The notes below the pieces were generated by a model that was not told where the DNA came from, searched no databases, and was given only the letters and a program-made list of their open reading frames with translations. A program made the translations under genes and the position numbers. A stretch of 47,990 nucleotides of DNA, from NCBI GenBank assembly GCA_937877565.1, contig CALFJB010000015.1, forward strand, positions 1 to 47,990, in the 5' to 3' direction. This DNA is from an uncultured Selenomonadales bacterium. Lineage in GTDB: Bacteria; Bacillota; Negativicutes; Selenomonadales; Selenomonadaceae. This document shows, piece by piece, positions 35,158-43,002 of the stretch; within the stretch, counting starts at the first letter, position 1, and every line of letters begins with the position of its first letter.

Positions 35158-35192
35158 ACCCTAACACCTAATACCTAATCCCTAACCCCTAA
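35158..35192 (-). repeat. Heptamer array 2 (5 units) encoding the Pth C-terminus
   Basis: On the minus strand: TTAGGGG, TTAGGGA, TTAGGTA, TTAGGTG, TTAGGGT. The first two and a half units encode the last residues of Pth (LGVRD), and the TAG of the third is its stop. Confidence 0.85.
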
Positions 35193-35759
35193 TTTACGCG
35201 GATTATATTTATTCATCGCGTTGTTAATTCCTTCACGAAAAATACAAATTACCGCAGGTACAAGGCTTTCAATCGCCGCTGAAATTTTCGGCACTTCTTC
35301 TACATTAAACGGACTCAAAACATGATTATTAACCGTCCAATTTTCCGGCGGGCGTCCAATTCCAATTCTTACACGCGGAAAATTTTGCAAGCCGCCAAAA
35401 TGTTGAATTATAGACGCAACGCCACGATGTCCGCCGCTACTTCCTTTTGGGCGAAGTCTAATCATTCCAACGGGTAAATCCATATCATCATGCGCTACAA
35501 TTAAATTTTCTAAGTCAATCTTGTAAAAATCTGCAACAGGTACAACCGCTTCGCCGCTCAAATTCATAAATGTTTGCGGCTTCACTATCAAAATTTTTTC
35601 GCCTTCAAAAAAAGTTTCAGCTACAAGCGCGTTAAAATTATTTCGCCAATCTGTTGCATTAAGTTCAGCCGCCAATTTGTCAGCCAACGTAAAGCCCACA
35701 TTGTGTTTTGTATTTGCATATTCTGCGCCGGGATTTCCCAACCCTACAAAAATTTTCAT
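35175..35759 (-). CDS. pth: Peptidyl-tRNA hydrolase
   Basis: 194 residues. It releases tRNA from peptidyl-tRNA that drops off the ribosome. MKIFVGLGNPGAEYANTKHNVGF contains the catalytic histidine H19 (shown here with its neighbours), followed by KPQTFMNLSGEAV, HDDMDLPVGMIRLRPKGS and GGHRGVASI. ATG 35759 has GGTGGAG very close upstream. The last residues and the stop codon come from heptamer repeat array 2, so the natural C-terminus may have been replaced by the repeat. The site-2 protease gene ends nine bases upstream. Confidence 0.97.
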   Translation of the reverse strand: MKIFVGLGNPGAEYANTKHNVGFTLADKLAAELNATDWRNNFNALVAETFFEGEKILIVKPQTFMNLSGEAVVPVADFYKIDLENLIVAHDDMDLPVGMIRLRPKGSSGGHRGVASIIQHFGGLQNFPRVRIGIGRPPENWTVNNHVLSPFNVEEVPKISAAIESLVPAVICIFREGINNAMNKYNPRKLGVRD

Positions 35760-35768
35760 TGCTCCACC

Positions 35769-36398
35769 TTAGAAAATAATTCCAATAATGCCGGAGAAAA
35801 TCCCAAGTATCAGCCTTTGAATCGGTACAAGAATCCAACTTACAACCGGCGTCATCAAAATTATTATTAAAATTATCATGTTGTAGCGTTGAAGTTCATC
35901 AAATTTTATTGCCAATTCTTCCGGCAAAAGTTGTCTCAAAACGTGCGAACCATCCAGAGGCGGTATTGGCAACAGATTGAAAATCCCAAAATTTATGTTG
36001 ATTATCATAATCCCGCTAAACACTAAATACATTCCTTCGGACATTGGAAAATTAAATTTCGTCAGTATCGCCATAAAAATCAAAGTTACAAACGCCGTTA
36101 TAAAATTTGCTCCGGGTCCCGCAAGCGAAACTAAAATATCGTCTCGGCGCGGGTTGCTGAAATTGTACGGGTTTATTTGTACCGGCTTTGCCCAGCCGAA
36201 ATGTGCAATGAAAAGCAGTAACAATCCTATTGGATCAATATGCGCGGCAGGATTTAAAGTCAATCGCCCCATCATTTTTGGCGTAAAATCGCCCAGCGCG
36301 TAAGCTACGCGAGCGTGTGCCCATTCATGAATTACCATTGCGATTATTATTCCGGGCAGGCTTGTTATCGCACCTATAAAAAAATTATCCAAATTCAA
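35769..36398 (-). CDS. Site-2 protease family membrane metalloprotease (M50)
   Basis: 209 residues, the short YwhC-like form, from TTG 36398 with AGGGGGA upstream. The zinc motif HEWAH (H24, E25, H28) is within the first membrane helix, LAGPGANF follows, and the third ligand is in NLLPIPPLDGSHVL. About five hydrophobic segments. There is no PDZ domain, so it is not RseP proper. Family members cleave within membranes; the substrate here is unknown. Confidence 0.92.
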   Translation of the reverse strand: MNLDNFFIGAITSLPGIIIAMVIHEWAHARVAYALGDFTPKMMGRLTLNPAAHIDPIGLLLLFIAHFGWAKPVQINPYNFSNPRRDDILVSLAGPGANFITAFVTLIFMAILTKFNFPMSEGMYLVFSGIMIININFGIFNLLPIPPLDGSHVLRQLLPEELAIKFDELQRYNMIILIIILMTPVVSWILVPIQRLILGIFSGIIGIIF

Positions 36399-36415
36399 AA
36401 GTCCCCCTTCGTTTA

Positions 36416-36769
36416 TTATTTATAAGTTACTGAAAAATTTCCGCGTTGCAAATGAATTTCTTCATAGTTGTACAAATCTAAGCCAAACCAAGTTTCTTGA
36501 GTAAAATCATCGTAATTTACGCCAATATCAAAATAGCGCAGGATTGGACGCGGCAAAAACGGCGAAGGATCGAATTCTATAAAAATATAATCGCCGTCGT
36601 ATAAATCGCCAAAAGTTTGCATTACCCAATTATTTTCAGCAATCGGCGAAATATAAATTTGCGTGATAGTTTTTCCCGTTTCATTTACAATTTTGAAAGT
36701 GGAATTTGCGAACGCTACAGAATTTATCGCAAAAATTATCAACGCTATTGAAAAAATTTTTCTAAGCAT
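36416..36769 (-). CDS. Small exported protein of unknown function
   Basis: 117 residues; ATG 36769 follows GGAGATGG and overlaps the NUDIX gene by eight bases. Signal peptide 1-21 (IFSIALIIFAINSVAFA). The mature part is beta-rich: FKIVNETGKTITQIYISP, then DGDYIFIEFDPS and YFDIGVNYDDFTQETW. It resembles small secreted beta-sandwich proteins found in Negativicutes, but I cannot name a family. Confidence 0.65.
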   Translation of the reverse strand: MLRKIFSIALIIFAINSVAFANSTFKIVNETGKTITQIYISPIAENNWVMQTFGDLYDGDYIFIEFDPSPFLPRPILRYFDIGVNYDDFTQETWFGLDLYNYEEIHLQRGNFSVTYK

Positions 36770-37331
36770 TTTTATCCATCTCCAAATATTTTTCCAACAT
36801 TAAAATAGAAATAATCGTCTTGCAGTCCATAATTTTGCCGTCTTCAATAAATTTCACGGCGTCGGCAAGCGGAATTTTCACGCAGTTAATAAATTCGTCG
36901 TCGTCAGGGTGTTGCTTACCTGAAATTAAATCCTGCGCCGCGTACAAGTGAATTAATTCATTACTGAATCCAACAGTTGTTGCAATGGTGATAAGTTTCC
37001 AAAACTTTTTGGCGGTGTAGCCGGTTTCCTCTGAAAGTTCACGTTTGGCACATTCAAGCGGATCTTCATCAGGTTTATCAAGTTTACCGGCGGGAACTTC
37101 CAACGTAACCTGCGCGACGGGATAACGATATTGCTTAACTAAAATAATTTGCCCGTTCGGAAGAATTGGAATAACCGCAGACGCGCCGGGATGTTTAATC
37201 CATTCACGAATTGCCTTGTGTCCGTTTGGAAGCTCAATTTCATCTTTAAAAACGTGAAGCAGTACGCCGTCAAAAACATTTGCACTTGAAATTTTTTTCT
37301 CAACTAAATTTTTATCGTCGTTATCAGCCAA
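36762..37331 (-). CDS. NUDIX hydrolase, ADP-ribose pyrophosphatase type
   Basis: 189 residues from TTG 37331 with GGAGGG six bases upstream. The NUDIX box is complete: G82 through RELSEETGY (97-105), and a proline-containing stretch PILPNGQIILVKQYRYPV precedes it, as in ADP-ribose pyrophosphatases (NudF/YqkG). These enzymes cleave ADP-ribose to AMP and ribose phosphate. It begins a minus-strand run with the exported protein, site-2 protease and pth. Confidence 0.92.
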   Translation of the reverse strand: MADNDDKNLVEKKISSANVFDGVLLHVFKDEIELPNGHKAIREWIKHPGASAVIPILPNGQIILVKQYRYPVAQVTLEVPAGKLDKPDEDPLECAKRELSEETGYTAKKFWKLITIATTVGFSNELIHLYAAQDLISGKQHPDDDEFINCVKIPLADAVKFIEDGKIMDCKTIISILMLEKYLEMDKNA

Positions 37332-37362
37332 TTTAAACCCTCCAAAATTTTTTCCAATTATA

Positions 37363-39066
37363 TCACAGATTTAAATTTTGCAATTTAATTTTTTTAGCAG
37401 ATTGAATCATTTCATCAGCATTTTTTATTGAAACTTTATTTTCTGCGCCGGACGCCATACGCGCAATTTCATTCACGCGGCTTTTTTCGTCAAGAATTTT
37501 AACTTCAGTAACAGTGCGGTTGCCGTCGTCAGATTTTGAAATTTGCAAGTGAGTATCAGCCATACAGGCAATTTGCGCCAAATGTGTAACGCACAAAACT
37601 TGCTTGTACTTTGAAACTTTGGCGATACATTCTGCAACAACTTTAGCCGTCGTGCCGCCCAATCCTGTATCAATTTCATCAAAAACCATTGTACCGGCTG
37701 AATCTTCGCGCCCTGCTGAAACTGTTTTAATCGCAAGCGCAATTCTGGAAAGTTCGCCGCCGGATACAACTTTTGACAGCGATTTTAAATCTTCGCCAAC
37801 GTTCGCAGAAAATAAAATATCTGCAGTATCGCCGCCGTTTGAAGTTAAATTTTCCGCCGCGTCAACAGTCACGATAAATTTTGCCTTTGCCATACCGAGC
37901 CGCCGAATTTCCTTTTCAATGGTTTTAGAAATTTTTTCGGCAGATTTTTTTCTAAGCTCAAATAAAATTTCAGCGCGGCTTTTAGCTTGCGTTTCAAGCG
38001 TTGAAATTAATTTCTGCAAATTTTCAATATCTGAATCAAAATTTTCAATCGCCGAAATTTCTGCACGAACTTTTTCTAAGTGCGCCAAAATTTTTTCTAC
38101 TGAATCGCCGTATTTTCTTTTAAGTTGCCAAATTGTAGCCAATCTATTTTGCAGAGTTTCTAAAGTTGCGGGCGAAAATTCCAACGTATCAGCATACGCT
38201 CTAATATCGCTGTAAGCCTCCTGCAGTGAAATTGCCGCCTCCTCTAAAAGTTTTCGCGCAGGATTTAATTTTTCGTCGTACTTTGCAACGTCGTTTAAAT
38301 TTTTTTCGACTTTGGCAAGCGCGGTTAAAATATTTAAATCTGAATCGCCGTTTAAAAGTTGGCAAGATTCTTCAACGTGTGCAGAAATTTTTTCGGCGTT
38401 TGAAAGTTTACGCAGTTCAGTTTCAACTTCTTCATCTTCATTTGGTTTTAAATCTGCTTGCGAAATTTCCTGCTCCTGCCAACGCAACATATCAAGCCGC
38501 TGTTCACTTTCAGCCATTGCATTTTTTTTAGTTTCAAGATTTTTAACTTGCGCCGTCCACGAATAAAAAATTTTTTGATAATCCTGCAACGCGCCGGAAA
38601 TTTTTTTATCTGCATTGTCAACTAAATTATAAATATTTTCTTCGCGCAGAATTGCAAGATTTTCGTTTTGTCCGTGAACGTCTACCAGAGCCGTTGAGAG
38701 GCGTTTTAAGGCGTTCAATGTAGCGTGCGAATCATTTATAGTAATTAAGTTGTTGCGCGTGCTACGGGCGATTTTACGCGCAATTATGACGGTGTTTTCT
38801 TCGTCAATATCAATTCCAATTTCAGAAAGAATTTTTCGGGCGTTTGAATTTTCCTCCAATAAAAAAACTGCCTCGACGCGCAGATTTTCGCAGCCGGTAC
38901 GAATTAAATTTGTACCAATTCGCTGTCCAAGTACCGCGCTCAAGGCGTCAATCAGAATCGATTTTCCCGCGCCCGTTTCGCCCGTCAAAATATTCAGACC
39001 TTCGCCAAATTCCAGTTCGGCGTGTTCAATCAGCGCGAAATTCCACACGGATAAATTTTTTAACAT
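37363..39066 (-). CDS. recN: DNA repair protein RecN
   Basis: 567 residues from ATG 39066 with GGGGGAT six bases upstream; the upstream ATG 39078 overlaps that site. SMC-like layout: N-terminal ATPase half LSVWNFALIEHAELEFGEGL with GETGAGKSILIDALS, a central coiled coil of about 300 residues, and C-terminal signature SGGELSRIALAIK plus Walker B MVFDEIDTGLGG. RecN tethers broken ends in double-strand break repair. Its start lies next to an inverted pair of heptamer arrays that separate it from pyrE. Confidence 0.96.
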   Translation of the reverse strand: MLKNLSVWNFALIEHAELEFGEGLNILTGETGAGKSILIDALSAVLGQRIGTNLIRTGCENLRVEAVFLLEENSNARKILSEIGIDIDEENTVIIARKIARSTRNNLITINDSHATLNALKRLSTALVDVHGQNENLAILREENIYNLVDNADKKISGALQDYQKIFYSWTAQVKNLETKKNAMAESEQRLDMLRWQEQEISQADLKPNEDEEVETELRKLSNAEKISAHVEESCQLLNGDSDLNILTALAKVEKNLNDVAKYDEKLNPARKLLEEAAISLQEAYSDIRAYADTLEFSPATLETLQNRLATIWQLKRKYGDSVEKILAHLEKVRAEISAIENFDSDIENLQKLISTLETQAKSRAEILFELRKKSAEKISKTIEKEIRRLGMAKAKFIVTVDAAENLTSNGGDTADILFSANVGEDLKSLSKVVSGGELSRIALAIKTVSAGREDSAGTMVFDEIDTGLGGTTAKVVAECIAKVSKYKQVLCVTHLAQIACMADTHLQISKSDDGNRTVTEVKILDEKSRVNEIARMASGAENKVSIKNADEMIQSAKKIKLQNLNL

Positions 39067-39079
39067 TATATCCCCCATT

Positions 39080-39114
39080 TTAGGTGTTAGGTGTTAGGTT
39101 TTAGCGATTAGAAA
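39080..39114 (+). repeat. Heptamer array 3a (5 units), plus-strand arm
   Basis: TTAGGTG, TTAGGTG, TTAGGTT, TTAGCGA, TTAGAAA on the plus strand, upstream of recN. With array 3b, three bases away, it forms an inverted pair able to fold into an imperfect hairpin. Confidence 0.8.
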
Positions 39115-39117
39115 AAA

Positions 39118-39152
39118 TCCCTAATCCCTAACTCCTAATCCCTAGCCCCTAT
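39118..39152 (-). repeat. Heptamer array 3b (5 units) at the pyrE stop
   Basis: On the minus strand: ATAGGGG, CTAGGGA, TTAGGAG, TTAGGGA, TTAGGGA. The TAG in the first unit is the pyrE stop codon. Confidence 0.82.
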
Positions 39153-39727
39153 TTTTTGCCTGTCGAACCTCTCTTAGTAAGCGGTATACCTTTAGCGCAA
39201 AGCGGGCAATTTTCCGGCTCATAAGTTTCAACGTCCATATGCAACAGCGCAAAATTCGGCACGTCTTCAAAAGTTGCCCTGCCGCCGCTCCTGTCAACCA
39301 ACATTGCAACCGCTACTGGAACGCCGCCAAATTCTTTTACAACGTCGATAACTTCACGAACAGAGCCGCCGGTTGTTACAACGTCTTCAACAATCAAAAC
39401 GCGCTCGCCTTCGTGCAAATTAAAACCGCGTCTGAACGTCATCTTACCTTCAACACGCTCGGTAAAAATTGCGCGTGTTCCAAGTGCCTTGCCTGTTTCG
39501 TGTGCCAAAATTATTCCGCCCGTTACAGGTCCAACAACAGTTTCAATATTTGCGTCTTTGAAATGTTCCGCAATGGCTTTACAAAGTTTTTCAGTTTCGT
39601 GAGGCAACTGCAATACATTAAATTTTTCTACATAATGAGGGGAGTGCAAGCCTGACGTTAATTTGAAATGTCCGTCCATTATTGCGCCCGTTTCTACAAG
39701 CAAGTTGTAAACTTCTTTTTCAGTCAT
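39149..39727 (-). CDS. pyrE: Orotate phosphoribosyltransferase
   Basis: 192 residues; ATG 39727 has AAAGGAGAG upstream. It joins orotate to PRPP to make OMP. The PRPP loop is RVLIVEDVVTTGGSVREV; the N-terminal part has GHFKLTSGLHSPHYVEKF. The C-terminus carries CPLCAKGIPLTKRGS, a small cysteine pair seen in a subset of PyrE proteins. It is separated from pyrF by the HaeIII-type restriction-modification genes, all on the same strand. Confidence 0.96.
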   Translation of the reverse strand: MTEKEVYNLLVETGAIMDGHFKLTSGLHSPHYVEKFNVLQLPHETEKLCKAIAEHFKDANIETVVGPVTGGIILAHETGKALGTRAIFTERVEGKMTFRRGFNLHEGERVLIVEDVVTTGGSVREVIDVVKEFGGVPVAVAMLVDRSGGRATFEDVPNFALLHMDVETYEPENCPLCAKGIPLTKRGSTGKK

Positions 39728-39740
39728 AAAAATCTCTCCT

Positions 39741-40703
39741 TTAAATAAAATTTTTCCAAAAACATTTTAAACTGATAACACTTGGAGGCATACCAATAAA
39801 TTGAACGTCAAATTTTAAACTGGGTTCAATTTTGGAGCTTGCGTTGTGGATTCTGAAACTAAGTTGCCATCCGTTATTTAAATACATTTCGACAGTATTT
39901 TGACTGTTATTTTTAAATTTCAGTGCAACTAATTCCGTAGGTAATAAAACTTTTGGAACGGTAATTACAGATAAAGCTTTTTGGCTTGGCTGATTCAACG
40001 TTCCATGCAAATTAAAAGTTTGAATAACTGTAAGGCGTTCGCTATCGTGGCTTATAATTTTATAATAATCTTTGACGCCAATCAAATATTTTACAATTTT
40101 GCGCGGAATATTTTTATCAACTTCATAAGTGTTATTTATTTCGTCCACAAATGCTTGAAGAATAGGAATGTACACGGATTCATTTTTGTCAGCCATTTCT
40201 GCCCATTTGGCTTTTTCAAGTTTCAATTTTTTCAATCTGTCAAAAATAGGATTGACGGCTTGCCAATATTCATTACTGCAAGGGCGTTCAAACCATTCTT
40301 TGCCAAAATCAATTTTATGGCTTAATCGACTGTGTTTTACAGCGTCGTGATTATGTTTGACACTCAATCCAATTTCCCAGTTTAAATTTTTGCGCCGAAT
40401 AACAATATCTCTAACGTCGCCTTTAATTCCAAATTCATCTTTTAAAATTTCTAAAGTCAATTCATCATCTGCAATTTCACAAATTCTAGGTTCAAGTTCA
40501 AAAATTGTGTCCAGTGCAGACTTTGCAGAAATTTTATATAAATTTTTTTGATCTTCAGACAAAAATTCAAAGCAGTTTTTATTTGCGTCGAATGAAGAAT
40601 TTTTTATAATTTTTATCGGACGAATACTTTGCAAAGCTTGATATAAAATTTCAATCCAAACAAATTCATAGGCGCGTCCTTGATTGTTACTTTTGTTGCT
40701 CAA
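39741..40703 (-). CDS. HaeIII-type restriction endonuclease (predicted GGCC)
   Basis: 320 residues from TTG 40703, with GGAGG upstream; the start overlaps the methyltransferase stop by four bases (TTGA). The sequence follows the HaeIII endonuclease family: SNNQGRAYEFVWIEILYQAL, KNSSFDANKN, TIFELEPRI, GDVRDIVIRRKNLNWEIGLS, KHNHDAVKHSRLSHKIDFG and ILQAFVDEINNTYEVDK. HaeIII cuts GGCC. GDVRDIVI followed by a Glu and a Lys (WEIGLSVKH) looks like a PD-(D/E)xK-type core. The complete frame suggests an active enzyme. pyrE starts 14 bases downstream. Confidence 0.92.
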   Translation of the reverse strand: MSNKSNNQGRAYEFVWIEILYQALQSIRPIKIIKNSSFDANKNCFEFLSEDQKNLYKISAKSALDTIFELEPRICEIADDELTLEILKDEFGIKGDVRDIVIRRKNLNWEIGLSVKHNHDAVKHSRLSHKIDFGKEWFERPCSNEYWQAVNPIFDRLKKLKLEKAKWAEMADKNESVYIPILQAFVDEINNTYEVDKNIPRKIVKYLIGVKDYYKIISHDSERLTVIQTFNLHGTLNQPSQKALSVITVPKVLLPTELVALKFKNNSQNTVEMYLNNGWQLSFRIHNASSKIEPSLKFDVQFIGMPPSVISLKCFWKNFI

Positions 40704-41710
40704 AATTTATCCTCCAAAACAGATTTTATTGCAACGGCAATTTCATAAGCAAGATTTACCGGCACGGCATTTCCAATCATTTTATACGCATCGTCAACAT
40801 TTTTGTAAATAAATTTAAAATCGTCAGAAAATCCTTGAATCCGCGCAATTTCTCTAACAGTCATTCGGCGATACAAATTTTCTTTACCTGATACAAAACG
40901 ACATTCATTTTTCCCGAATTTTATCATTTTGGGAGCTTGCGGATGAAGTTGACATTGACGCCCCGACGCTTGCACGGTAAAAGCTTGTTCGTCCCAACTT
41001 TTTACGCGGTTACGACTCATAAAAATTGGCGAAAAACCGCCGATAAAATACTCGTTGTTGTTAATGGCTTTAGTATTGTGATAATTTTTTTCTGCGGCAG
41101 GAATTGCGCTAAATTGTAAATCCCAAATGACATCACGAAGAGTTAATTTTTTTGAATTATCAGCAGTTGAACCTTTTGGAAATTTAAAAGCAATATTTAA
41201 ATCATTTCTGAAGCCAATGAAAAAAATTCGCTTACGTTCCTCTGCCACGCCATAATCTTTTGCATTTGCCATTGTCAAGGAAACATTGTAGCCTGATTCT
41301 TCAAATAAATTTAAAATATTTTTGACAGCTACAGAATGTCTTTTGGCAAGCATACCGCTGACATTTTCGGCAAGAAAAAATTGGGGCTTAATTTCTTTCA
41401 AAAGCCTTACATAGTCAAAAAATAATTTGCCGCGTTCGTCATTTATACCGCTTAAATTTCCGGCTTCTGACCACGATTGACAAGGCGGACCTCCAATCAT
41501 TCCCGTAATTTCTCCATTAAAAAACGGCTCAATATTTTCTTGGGAAATTTTCCTTACGTCGTCTTCAATAAGATAAGTTTCAGGGTTATTTATTTTGAAA
41601 GTCTGCCAAATATTTTTATCAATTTCGTTGGCAACAGGAATTTTAAAACCCGCACGTTTAAAGCCTAAATCTAATCCGCCGCAACCGCTAAACAGGCTCA
41701 ATAAATTCAT
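40700..41710 (-). CDS. HaeIII-type DNA (cytosine-5) methyltransferase
   Basis: 336 residues. All C5-methyltransferase motifs are present: I LLSLFSGCGGLDLGF, IV GGPPCQSWSEAGNL with catalytic C77, VI FFLAENVSGM, VIII EERKRIFFIGFR, and IX-X RMTVREIARIQGF and YKMIGNAVPVNLAYEIA. The target-recognition part IFMSRNRVKSWDEQAFTVQASGRQCQLHPQAPKM is almost the M.HaeIII sequence (quoted in one region; compare in two halves), which supports GGCC specificity. The ATG overlaps the pyrF stop by four bases (ATGA), so methyltransferase expression follows pyrF. Confidence 0.95.
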   Translation of the reverse strand: MNLLSLFSGCGGLDLGFKRAGFKIPVANEIDKNIWQTFKINNPETYLIEDDVRKISQENIEPFFNGEITGMIGGPPCQSWSEAGNLSGINDERGKLFFDYVRLLKEIKPQFFLAENVSGMLAKRHSVAVKNILNLFEESGYNVSLTMANAKDYGVAEERKRIFFIGFRNDLNIAFKFPKGSTADNSKKLTLRDVIWDLQFSAIPAAEKNYHNTKAINNNEYFIGGFSPIFMSRNRVKSWDEQAFTVQASGRQCQLHPQAPKMIKFGKNECRFVSGKENLYRRMTVREIARIQGFSDDFKFIYKNVDDAYKMIGNAVPVNLAYEIAVAIKSVLEDKF

Positions 41711-42405
41711 TTAATTTCAGCCAAAATTTTTTCTGCAGCAAGTTTAGGATTTTCGGCGGCGCGAATTGGTCTGCCAACGACCAAATAATTTGCGCCGTTT
41801 TGAATTGCGGCGGCGGGCGTAGAAATTCTACTTTGATCGTTAATATCACTACCTGCAGGACGAATCCCCGGCGTTACAATCAGAAAATCTTTGCCGCAAG
41901 CCTCACGAATTAAAGCGGCTTCCTGTGGAGATGCAACAACGCCATCAAGTCCCGCGTCTTTTGCAGTTTTGGCAAATTGTACCACTTGTTCAGAAATTTT
42001 CAACGCGCCGCACCATTCGGCTTGATTTATACTTGTTAAAACTGTTATTGCAATAAGTTTCGGCTTGACAATTCCCAACTTTGCAGATTCTTCGCGCAGT
42101 CTTTCTGCGGCAGTTTTCATCATTGTAAAGCCGCCCGCCGCGTGTACGTTCAAAATATCTGCGCCCAAATTCATCAACGAACATAAACCGCCCGCAACCG
42201 TGTTTGGAATATCATGCAATTTCAAATCAAGAAAAATTTTTTTATTTTGAGACTTAAGCCACGTTACAACTTCAGTGCCTACGCTGTAAAAAAGTTCCAT
42301 TCCAACTTTGTAAAAAATTACGCTGTTGCCAAGAGAGTTTACCAAATTTTTCACGTCGTCCATTTTGTGGAAGTCCAACGCTACTATTAATCTTTCATCT
42401 GCCAC
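41707..42405 (-). CDS. pyrF: Orotidine 5'-phosphate decarboxylase
   Basis: 232 residues from GTG 42405, eight bases after AAGGAAGG; a GTG at 42414 lies inside the ribosome site. It decarboxylates OMP to UMP. Motifs are LIVALDFHKMDDVKNLV, the catalytic KIFLDLKLHDIPNTVAGG, and the phosphate loop VTPGIRPAGSD followed by LVVGRPIRAAENP. It is the first biosynthetic gene in this minus-strand run, 14 bases after a toxin-antitoxin pair, and its stop overlaps the methyltransferase start. Confidence 0.96.
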   Translation of the reverse strand: MADERLIVALDFHKMDDVKNLVNSLGNSVIFYKVGMELFYSVGTEVVTWLKSQNKKIFLDLKLHDIPNTVAGGLCSLMNLGADILNVHAAGGFTMMKTAAERLREESAKLGIVKPKLIAITVLTSINQAEWCGALKISEQVVQFAKTAKDAGLDGVVASPQEAALIREACGKDFLIVTPGIRPAGSDINDQSRISTPAAAIQNGANYLVVGRPIRAAENPKLAAEKILAEIK

Positions 42406-42419
42406 TAAAAACACCTTCC

Positions 42420-42653
42420 TTAAGCTGCAATTTGAGTTTCATAATTAAAAATTGCAATTTCGGCACTATTACTGCGCGTCGAATTTACAATCTTTTCAAG
42501 GTTACGTGCAACTTCATCACTGTAAGAAACTTCGCCGCATTGGGTGCAAACTTGCGAAGGAACATTTTTTACAATAATAATGCACGTTCCTAAATCCAAT
42601 AAAAAATTTGTCAGTTTATTTTCCAATTCGCCTTTACACATAAAACATTTCAA
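42420..42653 (-). CDS. YgiT/MqsA-type zinc-finger antitoxin
   Basis: 77 residues from TTG 42653 with AAAGGATG upstream; overlaps the toxin stop by four bases (TTGA). Two CxxC pairs, CFMCKGEL and VCTQCGEVSYS, form the MqsA/YgiT N-terminal zinc domain. The C-terminal helix-turn-helix of full MqsA is absent, as in the short antitoxins paired with DUF4258 proteins. Family role: binds and blocks the partner toxin. Confidence 0.85.
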   Translation of the reverse strand: MKCFMCKGELENKLTNFLLDLGTCIIIVKNVPSQVCTQCGEVSYSDEVARNLEKIVNSTRSNSAEIAIFNYETQIAA

Positions 42654-42973
42654 ATTTTTTCATCCTTTCGAGTTTTTAAATCCATTTCCCATTTTTCGGC
42701 TGAAGGTTTATAGGCAGTTATCAGCCATAATTCATTTTCGCCAAATCCAATTACCACGTGAAGAAATTGCCCGTTAAAGTTTTTACCAATCAAAAGGCAA
42801 CTGGGATAAGGATAATCATTTGGATAATCTTCAATAATTTCGCCGTTCAAAATTGCCGTTTTAACATCATAAATAGAAATTCCGCGCTGTAAAATTCTCA
42901 TCATTATATGCGAAGTCCAGCGCAATTTATTTTGTTCACATAATTTTTTCGCAAATTCTAAATTATTTTCCAT
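42650..42973 (-). CDS. DUF4258-family putative toxin
   Basis: 107 residues from ATG 42973; an in-frame TTG at 42979 is possible, and no strong ribosome site is seen. The DUF4258 pattern is clear: LRWTSHIMMRILQRGISIYD, then AILNGEIIEDYPNDYPYPSC and HVVIGFGENELWLITAYKPS. This RelE/MqsR-like fold is regularly encoded just upstream of a YgiT zinc-finger antitoxin, as here, so the pair is a likely type II toxin-antitoxin. Toxic activity itself is not visible from sequence. Confidence 0.83.
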   Translation of the reverse strand: MENNLEFAKKLCEQNKLRWTSHIMMRILQRGISIYDVKTAILNGEIIEDYPNDYPYPSCLLIGKNFNGQFLHVVIGFGENELWLITAYKPSAEKWEMDLKTRKDEKI

Positions 42974-43002
42974 AATCAACCGCCAACAGTAAAATTAAAA
43001 AA

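Noticed and set aside
35158..35192. TTAGGG repeats as telomere-like DNA
   Set aside because: The units are seven bases, degenerate and internal to the chromosome segment; a linear end is not supported.
37604..38215. Plus-strand open frame of 203 codons opposite recN
   Set aside because: Shadow frame of recN with Ser/Phe-rich composition typical of antisense translation.
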